Source of the DNA: Candidatus Fibrimonadaceae bacterium
GTDB lineage: Bacteria; Fibrobacterota; Fibrobacteria; Fibrobacterales; Fibrobacteraceae
Direction of reading: 5' to 3'
DNA: 32,270 nucleotides
Assembly: GCA_031281265.1 (NCBI GenBank)
Contig: JAITFO010000023.1
Location: 1-32,270 of the forward strand
Shown: positions 24,701-32,270 of the stretch, piece after piece
How positions within the stretch are numbered: the stretch's first letter is position 1
How the letters are laid out: each line of letters opens with the position of its first letter
Notes under the pieces: generated by a model
The model's database searches: none
What the model was told of the DNA's origin: nothing
What the model saw: the letters and a program-made list of their open reading frames with translations, nothing else
Program-made: the position numbers and the translations under genes

Positions 24701-27700
24701 AAGGCAATGCCGGAGAAAGAACTTGCGACACAGAAGACATCAACCGCAACGGCCAGCTAGATGAGGAAATTCGTTTTTTGCGCTACAGAATAGATTTAGC
24801 CACCGAAGACCCTACGAAATTTGACAAATTGCAGAATGGATGGCGCAGGTTTCGCATTCCACTAGATCAAATCGATACCATAATTTCCACAGACGGAGCT
24901 TCCCCAGACGACATTTTATCTCAATCCGGTTTTGTAAGGCTTTGGTATGGAAAATTAGGAGCTGGCATTTCAGAGGGCAGAGCGCAAATCGCAGATTTTA
25001 GAATTGTAGGAAATGAATGGCAGGAGAGCATTGGCAGCAACGAGTTTGGAATTGTTTCAAATCCCATTACCCAAAATGTAACCGGCGGGATGGAAGGGGA
25101 AATTTACGCACCTGGCACAGTGGTTGTTCCAGATACAAATTATATGCGCATCAAGGTTATCAATAATCGCGATGATGCTGGTTTTTATTTCACATCGCCA
25201 AACACTCCGCTGGAAAGAGACCCAGACACCAACGCACCATTAAAAGAGCAGAGTTTACTTTTGGAATATGGAGGTTTACATCCGAGCCAAGAAGTTAGTG
25301 CTACCAAATTTTTTGACAGCGAGGTAAGGGATTTCACCTCTTATAGCAATATACAAATGGAAATACATTACGAGACAAAAGCGGAAAAAACCCCTATAAG
25401 ATTTGCGTTGCAGTTTGGGCGAGGCGGTTTGGATGGCAGCCAAGATTATTATGAGTGGTCATTTAAACCGGTTAAAATAAATTGCACAACATCGGAGAGG
25501 ACTATAGATTGCCACGAGAGAAATTGGAGGGCAAATGCTTTTTCGCTTATGCTTGCGGAATTTTCGGATTTAAAAACTATGCAAGCCAGGGAAAAAAATA
25601 TAGGAGGCATAAGGGAAGAAAAAATAAAAGTAGTTGGGAATCCATCAAACAGCAGCGTCAATTGGATGCGTTTTGTTGTTATAGCAGACGATAATGCCTC
25701 TGCCGACGATTTGAACGGAACTTTTTGGATAAATGATTTGCGGCTGAGCGGCATAAACAATGCGTGGGGCTATGCTGCCAGATTGCACGGACAATTAGAT
25801 TTTTCAGATGTATTTTCTATCTCTGGCGAATTGCGCTACCAAGACGGAGATTTTGCAACGCTTGGGAGTGATGGCAAAAGCCCAAAGCCATCTCTCAGTG
25901 AAGCGGCTACACGTCTAGATGTAAATGGAGCGGCAAGTCTGAACATAAATAAATTTTTCAAAGATGATTACGGGTTGCGTTTGCCCCTTGGAATTGGTTA
26001 TAGTTCCACAACGCTTCGCCCTTACCTAAAACCAGATGATGATATAAACCTGAGCCACGACAATGCCTTTGATATGTTTGGAGATTTGGTGACTTCTAGT
26101 TTAGAAACCAAGAACTTACAGGAAGAAGAAGACCTGCGAAATGATTCAAAATCAAAAGGGTACCAAAGTTTTTCGCGTACCAAAACCTTATCGTTTAGCT
26201 ATAGCAAAGATTATACAAAAGAAGACAATATTTTTAAAGAAATTTTGAGCCAAGTTTTTTTAGAGCGCCCTGCTCTAAATTATTCCTATAGAGAAACAGA
26301 GAGACATTCTGCAAAAATAGCAGATAGTACATACCAGTACAACACCGTTTTGGAATATAAACTTGGCACTTTTGAAAAAAGCAATACCTATTTGTTTGGC
26401 ATCAAGAGTTTGCCAGTTGAGCTATGGCCCAGCACTTTTGATTTAACGATGATGGATTTATTTTACAGCAGAAATGAAAACCAGGAGAGAGACCCGAATT
26501 TTATAGAACCACAGGTGGAAAAAATAACAAATTTTACAACAGATTTAAGACACAAAGCAGATATACGTTGGAATATCTTGCCATTTTTAACTATTAATTA
26601 TACGCTGAACATAACCCGTGATATGTATGCTGGTGGAGATAGGCAGGCTTTTACCAAAGAAGATTTTTTCAGTACAGATGGTTCCGGTGGGCTATTTGCC
26701 AAAAATTTTATATTTGATCACGACCGTTCAGATAGAAAAATTTACGTGAGAAGTATTGAAAATACAGATAATACATCTGGCGAAGACTCTGTTATATCTC
26801 GCTCTTATGTGATAGACAGCGTTGGAACAAGGGAATATGGAAGGGCTTATGGAATTTTACGGAACGAACGCTATCGCAGGCAGGATTTCAGGATGAATTT
26901 TTCAGCGGACTGGATCCCGTTTTTACCCATGAGATTTTCTTTTAACAGCGGGTTTACGCAAAATAAATCCATACCAAATGACTTTAATTTTTATGATACA
27001 GATATGCTATCGAAAAATTTTTGGACAATTCAGCAGAACAACCGTTTTGAATTTTCTCCGAGTTTAAAACTTCCTCAGCTTGCTGGTATAGCTGGTAAAA
27101 ATGCTGTTAGCAATTTCTTTGAAAAATGGAAATGGCGAGAAATTCGCAGTACATGGAGCGTGGATTTACAGACAAGCGGCGAGGATTTTACACTTTGGCA
27201 GTTATATGAGGAACAGGGTGTAGAACCTTTGCAGTACTATATGTTTGGGCTTGGTTTAGGTAATGGTTACCGCAACAGGGGTTTTTGGAATTTGGTGAGC
27301 GGCGATATGGGTTTGGATTCGCGTGATGATTATGTAAATTTTGCGCAATACAGAAATCAAAAAACAGATACACTTGTATATCAGGGGCGTTTTGAACATA
27401 GCGTAAGGCGTAGTTTGACAAATAACACTGCGTTCACTTTGCCTTGGTGGAGTATTGGCATTAAAGGTGATTTAAGTTGGTCAGAAACTTTTAGGCAGAA
27501 TAGAGAAAATCCTCTATACATAGATACAACCACAACATGGCCTAAAATAGGAGTTGGAGTTGATATTCCAAATTTTATAGAACGCTTGAGTTTTTTAAAG
27601 GGGAAACTTCGTAGCATTTCTACCTCGCATCGTTTTGATTATCAAGATCAGCGCACGGTTCGCCCATTCCGAAACTCAGAAGACGAATGGTTAAACACAA

Positions 27701-28347
27701 TTGATTTTAACCCGCTTATAAGAATAAATGCATTAACTCAAGGCAATATTCGCATAGAGAACAGCGTACGGGTAAAAACGGAAGAATGGGAACGTAGGGC
27801 AAAAGAGCAACTGCCAGAAACCGATGAATGGCCAGAAGAATACTATATAAAGGTTCCGTGGCTCCACACCTCTTTGGTGGTTGATAGGGGATATGGCGTT
27901 GGCGATGAGCTTTTAATAGCTTATGCACTTAAAACTCAGAGAGGTTTTCAGTTTTGGCGCTGGTATCTAAAATTGGATAACGATATAGACCTTAAACTCG
28001 CAAGCGGTTATGGTTATAAAAAAAGAATACAGGAAAGTTATGAACCTGTTCAAGGTTTTTACCCTTATTCTGCGGAAGGAACGAGTGGAATACATAAGAT
28101 AATTGAAAGGCCAGATGGTACCATGCAAGTCAGCTACACCCCAGAACTTGAAAAACTCTCTCGGGATATTCTAACCCGTTCCCATGAGTGGTATATACGT
28201 CCAAGTGCGGGGTACACATTCAATAAAATCGCAAATGCAAACGCTTACATAGAATATCGCCGTTTAATAGAATTGTTAAACGATGGCACTACCCATACCC
28301 GCCAGAGCCTATCTTTTGAGATAGCGATAATGCTCAGATTTAATTAA
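21742..28347 (+). CDS. sprA: SprA/Sov-type outer membrane translocon of the type IX secretion system
   Basis: 2201 residues, the largest gene here. A signal peptide (1-21, IMVALLLWVGFCFA) is followed by a long beta-rich protein with no membrane helices. SprA landmarks are visible: VRDVDYQVNYELGQIELISE (about 628), VDDFESSDMILQ (about 772), the WGGVMRSISS...IEMVVRG...LYVDLGSISEDI block (about 855-900), and CDTEDINRNGQLDEEI (about 995). It ends FEIAIMLRFN, a plausible last barrel strand. SprA forms a 36-strand barrel that carries T9SS cargo across the outer membrane in Bacteroidetes; this protein is slightly shorter than Flavobacterium SprA (about 2400). Cargo with T9SS C-terminal domains and gldKLMN are not in the window. 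Start at 21742 has no clear Shine-Dalgarno; ATG 21763 is an alternative. Confidence 0.93.
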   Translation: MYFRTAIMVALLLWVGFCFAEPSDSVTKSPIQYLPIPLPAEPLRGMLPQKGISNGMPLKASKQQMIYKHEIDFESRASVVRADFVNSFNKDTMLLWNAYYSELVDYSMDMFDIGFNRLWLNAFIGQKDGGASEPAEGSLFNISLPMAIPAWMKDFGFDRPKLLMQGTMDIRLHGVGVVDDAPGSMEGSLLPSPTLSYVPSFIVQGKIGRNITVELDNTEGGLGVRNRVRIIYAEEEPGEFEDYILQRLEAGNTSLSLAGTELTGYAEQHQGLFGIKAEMKFGNWRLTTIASQDAGKQESYTIKGKDENMEFQIQDKQFVAHKYYFLNHRMRTDYINATIDGNLPPRPLVNGLKIYKRSPLNSKNTTLENAVGVYYPPGSNTPMEISGLRLIEMQNGTDYVFDTRTGILRLKAGSSDMLLAASWDGDGTGRATSAVRRNNDRVVLIKYDALSNLPDIERLMLRNVYNVGISSENASNFILRMKDNRTRNAVDYLRTLGVADSTTGVVLVNNISIFPRDGSEYTGDMILPCREKSWYRRNGLSETLASEHCLEPLRNIDSSPAMKALYTTLYSSLGNYQTRYYFESVGKRRRASINVRDPNSSYSVSGNNCMDIAPNSEKLKAGSEVLVRDVDYQVNYELGQIELISERALDPNKEITVNFECEPLFELQSKLLLGARAEYPLKNFSEGSLWGLTALYKNQNVSTENPRLGGEPFSGLLLGTNVRLRDSSQIMDKIINAVPFIDSKEKSRWSFEGEFAASYHNTNTNNRKSALVDDFESSDMILQFPLSRLFWFKASPPGGVSEYLDYRHAGEFVWHSNTSILYRYIYTPVGNNDVDNRELTILNFRLRPNDNLSGKSWGGVMRSISSYYQNLSRKRYIEMVVRGNVGSLYVDLGSISEDISINGYEPNRMLNSECSMGTTTPLHDMGLGYSAGVYGKRVVWDCRYAQCRADTIPNARIPAGNADISMDKYDPNLLNSNDPGPQINGTEGNAGERTCDTEDINRNGQLDEEIRFLRYRIDLATEDPTKFDKLQNGWRRFRIPLDQIDTIISTDGASPDDILSQSGFVRLWYGKLGAGISEGRAQIADFRIVGNEWQESIGSNEFGIVSNPITQNVTGGMEGEIYAPGTVVVPDTNYMRIKVINNRDDAGFYFTSPNTPLERDPDTNAPLKEQSLLLEYGGLHPSQEVSATKFFDSEVRDFTSYSNIQMEIHYETKAEKTPIRFALQFGRGGLDGSQDYYEWSFKPVKINCTTSERTIDCHERNWRANAFSLMLAEFSDLKTMQAREKNIGGIREEKIKVVGNPSNSSVNWMRFVVIADDNASADDLNGTFWINDLRLSGINNAWGYAARLHGQLDFSDVFSISGELRYQDGDFATLGSDGKSPKPSLSEAATRLDVNGAASLNINKFFKDDYGLRLPLGIGYSSTTLRPYLKPDDDINLSHDNAFDMFGDLVTSSLETKNLQEEEDLRNDSKSKGYQSFSRTKTLSFSYSKDYTKEDNIFKEILSQVFLERPALNYSYRETERHSAKIADSTYQYNTVLEYKLGTFEKSNTYLFGIKSLPVELWPSTFDLTMMDLFYSRNENQERDPNFIEPQVEKITNFTTDLRHKADIRWNILPFLTINYTLNITRDMYAGGDRQAFTKEDFFSTDGSGGLFAKNFIFDHDRSDRKIYVRSIENTDNTSGEDSVISRSYVIDSVGTREYGRAYGILRNERYRRQDFRMNFSADWIPFLPMRFSFNSGFTQNKSIPNDFNFYDTDMLSKNFWTIQQNNRFEFSPSLKLPQLAGIAGKNAVSNFFEKWKWREIRSTWSVDLQTSGEDFTLWQLYEEQGVEPLQYYMFGLGLGNGYRNRGFWNLVSGDMGLDSRDDYVNFAQYRNQKTDTLVYQGRFEHSVRRSLTNNTAFTLPWWSIGIKGDLSWSETFRQNRENPLYIDTTTTWPKIGVGVDIPNFIERLSFLKGKLRSISTSHRFDYQDQRTVRPFRNSEDEWLNTIDFNPLIRINALTQGNIRIENSVRVKTEEWERRAKEQLPETDEWPEEYYIKVPWLHTSLVVDRGYGVGDELLIAYALKTQRGFQFWRWYLKLDNDIDLKLASGYGYKKRIQESYEPVQGFYPYSAEGTSGIHKIIERPDGTMQVSYTPELEKLSRDILTRSHEWYIRPSAGYTFNKIANANAYIEYRRLIELLNDGTTHTRQSLSFEIAIMLRFN

Positions 28348-28364
28348 ACCTGCGGGAATTTTCT

Positions 28365-28389
28365 ACATTACCGAGATAATGTGCTTTTT
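28365..28389 (+). terminator. Weak terminator-like hairpin after sprA
   Basis: ACATTA (28365-28370), loop CCGAGA, TAATGT (28377-28382), then GCTTTTT. The stem is AT-rich and the U-run short, so termination would be partial. It may instead overlap a promoter for the DUF349 gene (TACATT at 28364-28369). Confidence 0.3.
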
Positions 28390-28406
28390 ATAAAAGAGAG
28401 GTTAAT

Positions 28407-31004
28407 ATGAGTTTATTAGATGTATTTAAACCAAAGTGGCAACATTCAGATTCTGTTATGCGAAAACAGGCTATTCAAAGTTTAGACCCTAACGATTTAG
28501 ATGCTCTTATGGATATAGCTAAAAATGATGGTGAAATAGAAATGCGAAAATTAGCTATCCAAAAAATATCTTCTCCCGTTTACTTGACTGATTTGTTGAA
28601 AGTTGAACAAGATGTTTCTGTACAAAACGTGATAAAAGAGACTTTGAGAAGGCATTGGTTTAAAATCATAAAAAACCATATTGGCGCGCCTTCCATGGAA
28701 ATTCGCAAGATGATAGATGAATTGCAGATAAAAGATAGGGATGAGCTTTTGACCTCGGCAAAATCTCCGGCTGTTCGCATGGAATTGCTGGAAAGCTGCA
28801 CCAAGCAAGGTTTGTTGGCTCAGGTAGCTAAAAACGATACGCAGGAATCCGTTGCGCTCACAGCTTTGGCAAAGGTGCAAAGGGAAAATCTGATAGAGGA
28901 AGTTAAAAACGGAGCGTTTTGCATGGCCGTGCGTAGTAGGGCAATAGACATGCTGGCAGAAATACAGGCTTCAAAAACGGAACCGGCAGTCGATAAGGCC
29001 GGCTTGTTGGTTCAAAAACAAAAAGCTCTATTATCTCACGCCACAAGGCTTTTGGAAAGCAAAAACCCCCTATCTGTGGATTCGGAGATGCAAAGGCTTT
29101 ATTCAGAAGCGAAGAATCTCAACAAAGAAGCTTCTGACCTAGGCTTGCAAGGGAATCAGGATGAGTTGAACTCAGTGTTTGCAAAGCACAACGAAAGTGT
29201 TTCTGCCGAGAAGGCTCGTGTGGCAGAGGAGAGAACAAAAAGAGAGGCGGAGGAACAAACTCGCAAAGCTACAGCAGAGGCTAACCATAATCATGCGAGC
29301 CAGGAAAAAAAGCCAGAGGAACAGAACTTCGACTACGCAGCAGATGCTGACGCAGAAGACGCAAAGGAAAAAACATCCGAAACAAAAGAAGACAGATTAA
29401 GCGACGAGGAGTATAACACAAAATTGCCATTGTTGCAAGCCATAATAGACAGGGTAAATGCCTTGGACGAAAATGGAGATTTCAATGAGATATCTCAATG
29501 CATAAGGCAGGCGTTTTACGAATGGAAGGAAATTGTTGGCGAAAAGAAAGCCCAATTCAAAAACATTTACAAAGAGTTTAGAACTTCAACTGGTCGCTTC
29601 CAGAACTTGCAGGAATGGGCTTCTTGGCACGCCGAGCAGATAAGGGAACAACTGATAAAAGAAATTGAAGAACTGGCAAATGCCCCTGTTGTTTTGGAAA
29701 ACAGAGCCAAGGCTTTTGCTATGCTTGAGCAATGGAAGACCGCTGGATATATGCCAGCCTTGAAAATTCAGGAGTTTTGGCCCCGCTTCAAAGCCGGTTT
29801 GGACAAGGTTATGGATTCCGTTTCCCCTCTATTAAAAGAGCAGGAGCAAGGTCAAGAAGAAAATTTGAAAATCAAAGAAGATATATGCGCCCAAATAGAA
29901 AAGCTCGCCACAACAGAGGGCGAGTGGTCGGAGCAGTTAAAGAAAATTCAGGAATTGCAGCTAAAATGGAAAAATACGGGTTTTGTTCCAAAAACTCAGA
30001 ACCATGCGATTTGGGAACGCTATCAAGCTGCGATAAATTCCTTCTTCAAAAAGCAAGAAGCGTATAAAAAGCGCAATCTTGAACAGATAGGCGAGCGCAT
30101 TGCCGCGAGGGAAAAGCTCTGCGAAGAGGCAGAAGCTCTTTCCACTTCCACAGACTGGAAAAATACTCCAAAAGCATTCACAAAACTGAGCGCGAGCTGG
30201 AAAGCGGCAGGTTCTGTTCCCACAGATGAATACGAAAAATTGCTGGAGAGATTTAAAAAGGCAAGTGATGCTTTTTTTGAGAGGAGAAACGCTTTCTTTG
30301 AAAACACCAGAAAGAGCAGAGAAGGAGTTTGCCAGAAAATAGAAGCGCTCAATTTTGAAGTATCAAACCCAGAATCCATTGCGGCTTGGAAAGCAATAGA
30401 AGAAGAATGGAAAGCATTGGAGAACAACGGTTATTCCAAAGAATTGAACGATAGATTCTATGCTGTTTCTGACCATATATGGGAAACCGCTTCAAAGAGC
30501 AATCCGGAAATTGCAAAAGAATTGGATAAAAACTGGGAAGTGAAACACGGTTTAATTGAACGGCTGAAAGAGCTATTAGAAGAAGGCAACTTTAAATTCA
30601 GGACATTGCAAACGGTTCGCGAAATACAGGGCGAGTGGGAAAAAACAGGACGTTGCGGAGTAGCGGAAGCGGAAGTTTCCGTTAAGTTTGTCGAGCTTAT
30701 TCAGTCCTTTTTCTCCATTTACAATGACCAAAAGGAAATTCGGAGCAATTTGGATAAGATAAATGCTCAGAAAAAAGAGGATTTGTGCAAACAGGCAGAA
30801 GAACTTTTGGCAAAGGCTAAGAGCCAAAGCCTTAACCATGCAGAAGTTGTATCCGAAGCCAACTCACTGAGAGCGGCTTGGAGAGAGTCGGGCAATGTAT
30901 CTATGCATCTGGCAAAAATTCTGTGGAAACGTTTTAACAACGCTTGCAATTCCGCATGCCACGCATTTGATCACGTAGCGGCAGAAACCAAGGTGGAAGA
31001 ATAA
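28407..31004 (+). CDS. DUF349 repeat protein
   Basis: 865 residues, cytoplasmic, highly charged. The N-terminal part (1-190) is helical with HEAT-like repeats (DPNDLDALMDIAKND, SPAVRMELLESC). A Glu/Lys/Ala-rich coiled-coil stretch (about 255-335) follows. The C-terminal 500 residues contain about five DUF349 repeats, each with W-K-x-x-G then a W/F-R-F helix, for example LKWKNTGFVPKTQNHAIWERYQ and WKAAGSVPTDEYEKLLERFK. DUF349 proteins are of unknown function; no catalytic motif is visible. AGAGAGG (28395-28401) is 5 nt before the ATG. It is separated from sprA by 59 nt and followed closely by thrH. Confidence 0.88.
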   Translation: MSLLDVFKPKWQHSDSVMRKQAIQSLDPNDLDALMDIAKNDGEIEMRKLAIQKISSPVYLTDLLKVEQDVSVQNVIKETLRRHWFKIIKNHIGAPSMEIRKMIDELQIKDRDELLTSAKSPAVRMELLESCTKQGLLAQVAKNDTQESVALTALAKVQRENLIEEVKNGAFCMAVRSRAIDMLAEIQASKTEPAVDKAGLLVQKQKALLSHATRLLESKNPLSVDSEMQRLYSEAKNLNKEASDLGLQGNQDELNSVFAKHNESVSAEKARVAEERTKREAEEQTRKATAEANHNHASQEKKPEEQNFDYAADADAEDAKEKTSETKEDRLSDEEYNTKLPLLQAIIDRVNALDENGDFNEISQCIRQAFYEWKEIVGEKKAQFKNIYKEFRTSTGRFQNLQEWASWHAEQIREQLIKEIEELANAPVVLENRAKAFAMLEQWKTAGYMPALKIQEFWPRFKAGLDKVMDSVSPLLKEQEQGQEENLKIKEDICAQIEKLATTEGEWSEQLKKIQELQLKWKNTGFVPKTQNHAIWERYQAAINSFFKKQEAYKKRNLEQIGERIAAREKLCEEAEALSTSTDWKNTPKAFTKLSASWKAAGSVPTDEYEKLLERFKKASDAFFERRNAFFENTRKSREGVCQKIEALNFEVSNPESIAAWKAIEEEWKALENNGYSKELNDRFYAVSDHIWETASKSNPEIAKELDKNWEVKHGLIERLKELLEEGNFKFRTLQTVREIQGEWEKTGRCGVAEAEVSVKFVELIQSFFSIYNDQKEIRSNLDKINAQKKEDLCKQAEELLAKAKSQSLNHAEVVSEANSLRAAWRESGNVSMHLAKILWKRFNNACNSACHAFDHVAAETKVEE

Positions 31005-31014
31005 AGAGGTGCCA

Positions 31015-31623
31015 TTGCCCCATTCATATATTGTGGCTTTAGATTTGGAAGGTGTGCTCTCTCCGGAGATTTGGATTTCCGTTGCAGAGCAAACAAAAAT
31101 AGACGAGCTTCGTTTAACAACGCGTGATGTAGCCGATTACGATGAACTTATGCGGCATCGCCTTAAAATTTTGGATGAGCGAGATATAAAACTTTCGGAC
31201 ATTCAAAACGTTATAGCGAGCTTGCCGCTCTTGGACGGGGCAAGGGAATTCTTGGATGAATTGCGAGCATTTTGCCAAGTGATAATTTTATCCGACACCT
31301 TTAACGACTTTGCAAAACCCATAATGAAAAAGCTGGGTTATCCCACTCTGTTTTGCCACGACCTTGAAATAAAAAACGATAAAATCATAGGTTATAAATT
31401 GCGGCAGAAAAATCAAAAGCAGTATGCAGTGGAAGCCTTTAAATCCCTGAATTTCAACGTATTTGCCGCTGGCGATTCCTACAACGATATTGCAATGCTA
31501 AAAGCAGCGGACAGGGCTTGCCTGTTCCGTGCTCCAGATTCTGTTAAAAAGGAATTTCCCCAATTCAAACCGGTGGAAGAATATGGGGAGTTGATGGCAG
31601 AGATTTCCTCTGCCCGTTTTTAA
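31015..31623 (+). CDS. thrH: ThrH-type phosphoserine phosphatase / homoserine phosphotransferase
   Basis: About 202 residues of the HAD superfamily. ThrH of Pseudomonas dephosphorylates phosphoserine and can pass the phosphate to homoserine. Motif I is LDLEGVL (nucleophile Asp then acidic Glu), then PEIWISVAEQT, TTRDVADYDELMRHRLKIL, motif II ILSDTFNDFA, and motif III AAGDSYNDIAML, all closely matching ThrH in order and length (about 205). TTG 31015 was chosen because AAAGAGG (31003-31009) is 5 nt upstream; an in-frame GTG at 31009 overlaps that site and would add two residues. It follows the DUF349 gene by 10 nt and its stop overlaps the convergent MCP stop. Confidence 0.93.
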   Translation: MPHSYIVALDLEGVLSPEIWISVAEQTKIDELRLTTRDVADYDELMRHRLKILDERDIKLSDIQNVIASLPLLDGAREFLDELRAFCQVIILSDTFNDFAKPIMKKLGYPTLFCHDLEIKNDKIIGYKLRQKNQKQYAVEAFKSLNFNVFAAGDSYNDIAMLKAADRACLFRAPDSVKKEFPQFKPVEEYGELMAEISSARF

Positions 31624-32270
31624 ACTTTAAACTGGCCCACCACCTTTTTCAAGCCGTCTGCCATATTTATCAGTTCGCTGGCACTTTTGCTTACGCTCTG
31701 TGCACTCTGCGCGCTATCCTTGGCTAGCTGGCTCATTTCCGCGACATTGTGGCCCACATTTGCGGCGCCCTTGGCTGCTTCGCCTGCGTTGCGAGCTATG
31801 TCCTTGCTGCCCTTGGCTATCTCGCCTATGGCTGAAGACACGCGCTTTGCGCCCGTGCTTGCTTGCGCTGCGTTTTGGGCTATGTCCTTGCTGCCCTTGG
31901 CTACCTCGCCCACGGAGTCTGCCACGCGCTTTGCGCCCGCGCCGGCTTGAGCTGCGTTGCGGGCTATATCCTTGCTGCCCTTGGCTACTTCGCTCACCGC
32001 TTGCGCCACGCGCTTTGCACCGGTGTTTGCCTGCGCCACATTGCTCGCAATCTCGCCGCTCGTTTTTGTCTGTAGCTCAACGTTGTTGGATATAGCTTCC
32101 ACGCCTTGGTTTATTTTGATTATTATCTGCGAGACATCGTTTATCACCGTCACGGCTTGGCCAGTGCCCGCCTGTATGCCATCTATGCGCCTTGCTATAT
32201 CATCTGCGCTCTTGGCGCTCTGGTTGGCGAGTTCCTTGATTTCGTTTGCGACAACCGCAAAACCCTTGCC
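31620..32270 (-). CDS. Methyl-accepting chemotaxis protein, C-terminal part
   Basis: The frame enters from the right edge and ends with TAA at 31620, so the sensor, HAMP and hairpin tip are missing. The visible start GKGFAVVANEIKELANQSAK followed by SADDIARRIDGIQ is the descending arm of the MCP signalling domain. After it come three near-identical 28-residue units (VAKGSKDIARNAAQAGAGAKRV and variants), 84 bp apart in DNA, with fading copies on both sides. The 28-residue step equals four heptads, fitting a continuous coiled coil. The tail LINMADGLKKVVGQFKV is the usual MCP C-terminus without a CheR-tethering pentapeptide. Convergent with thrH, overlapping by 3-4 bases. It probably signals to the flagella implied by the flagellin gene. 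Confidence 0.93.
   Translation of the reverse strand, partial: GKGFAVVANEIKELANQSAKSADDIARRIDGIQAGTGQAVTVINDVSQIIIKINQGVEAISNNVELQTKTSGEIASNVAQANTGAKRVAQAVSEVAKGSKDIARNAAQAGAGAKRVADSVGEVAKGSKDIAQNAAQASTGAKRVSSAIGEIAKGSKDIARNAGEAAKGAANVGHNVAEMSQLAKDSAQSAQSVSKSASELINMADGLKKVVGQFKV
31717..32052 (-). repeat. 84-bp tandem repeats inside the MCP gene
   Basis: The plus-strand 12-mer TCCTTGCTGCCC starts at 31801, 31885 and 31969, exactly 84 bp apart, and a degenerate TCCTTGGC occurs at 31717, again 84 bp away. The three central units are highly alike at the DNA level; the outer ones decay. They encode 28-residue helical units. Confidence 0.85.

Noticed and set aside
25104-25119. TGGCACAGTGGTTGTT as another sigma-54 site
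   Set aside because: The -12 element is TTGT rather than TTGC and the site is inside the sprA coding region.
31687-32095. Plus-strand Leu/Ala/Arg-rich frames over the MCP repeats
   Set aside because: Shadows of the 84-bp repeats; the minus-strand frame is a clear MCP.

Overview
The window looks like a chromosomal segment from a motile, Gram-negative, fibre-degrading bacterium of the Fibrobacterota (FCB superphylum), more likely a flagellated gut lineage such as the termite-associated Fibromonadales than Fibrobacter itself. This placement is inferred from gene content: an AT-rich genome, a SprA-type type IX secretion translocon, a GH45 cellulase lipoprotein, a flagellin with a sigma-54 promoter, an MCP, a meso-DAP-type MurE, and unusual FtsA and FtsZ proteins. 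No 16S gene or taxonomic marker search was available.

Layout. Bases 1-2390 (minus strand): a beta-barrel-like exported protein, YggS (PLP homeostasis) and a SpmA-like membrane protein cut by the window edge. Bases 2412-4355 (plus): a small lipoprotein, a hairpin repeat, a near-perfect sigma-54 promoter, flagellin and a strong intrinsic terminator. Bases 4365-5277: a sigma-70-type promoter, tRNA-Gly(TCC) and, only 6 nt later, a GH45 cellulase lipoprotein gene. Bases 5282-5683 (minus): an Smr-domain protein. Bases 5684-5944: a second copy of the hairpin repeat, a nested inverted repeat and putative MraZ boxes.

Bases 5945-19711 hold a division and cell wall (dcw) cluster in the order mraZ, rsmH, ftsL-like, ftsI, murE, murF, ftsW, murG, murC, ftsQ, ftsA, ftsZ. 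It continues without a break into cysS, ruvA and sprA (to 28347). Most junctions are ATGA/TGATG overlaps or gaps under 40 nt, so the block is probably a long operon. mraY, murD, murB and ddl are absent from their usual places. Several divisome proteins are atypical: FtsA has lost recognisable nucleotide-binding motifs, FtsZ has an N-terminal extension and a non-canonical C-terminal peptide, FtsI has a shortened pedestal plus PASTA repeats, and FtsW has an enlarged extracytoplasmic loop. The murE gene alone is bracketed by repeat-like spacers, and its N-terminus seems trimmed.

Bases 28407-31623 carry a DUF349 repeat protein and ThrH. An MCP gene with 84-bp internal repeats enters from the right on the minus strand and overlaps the thrH stop by a few bases.

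Most interesting points: the concerted divergence of FtsA, FtsZ, FtsI and FtsW; the two-copy hairpin repeat whose stems differ by compensatory changes; the tRNA-cellulase arrangement; and the ruvA-sprA linkage attached to the dcw operon.
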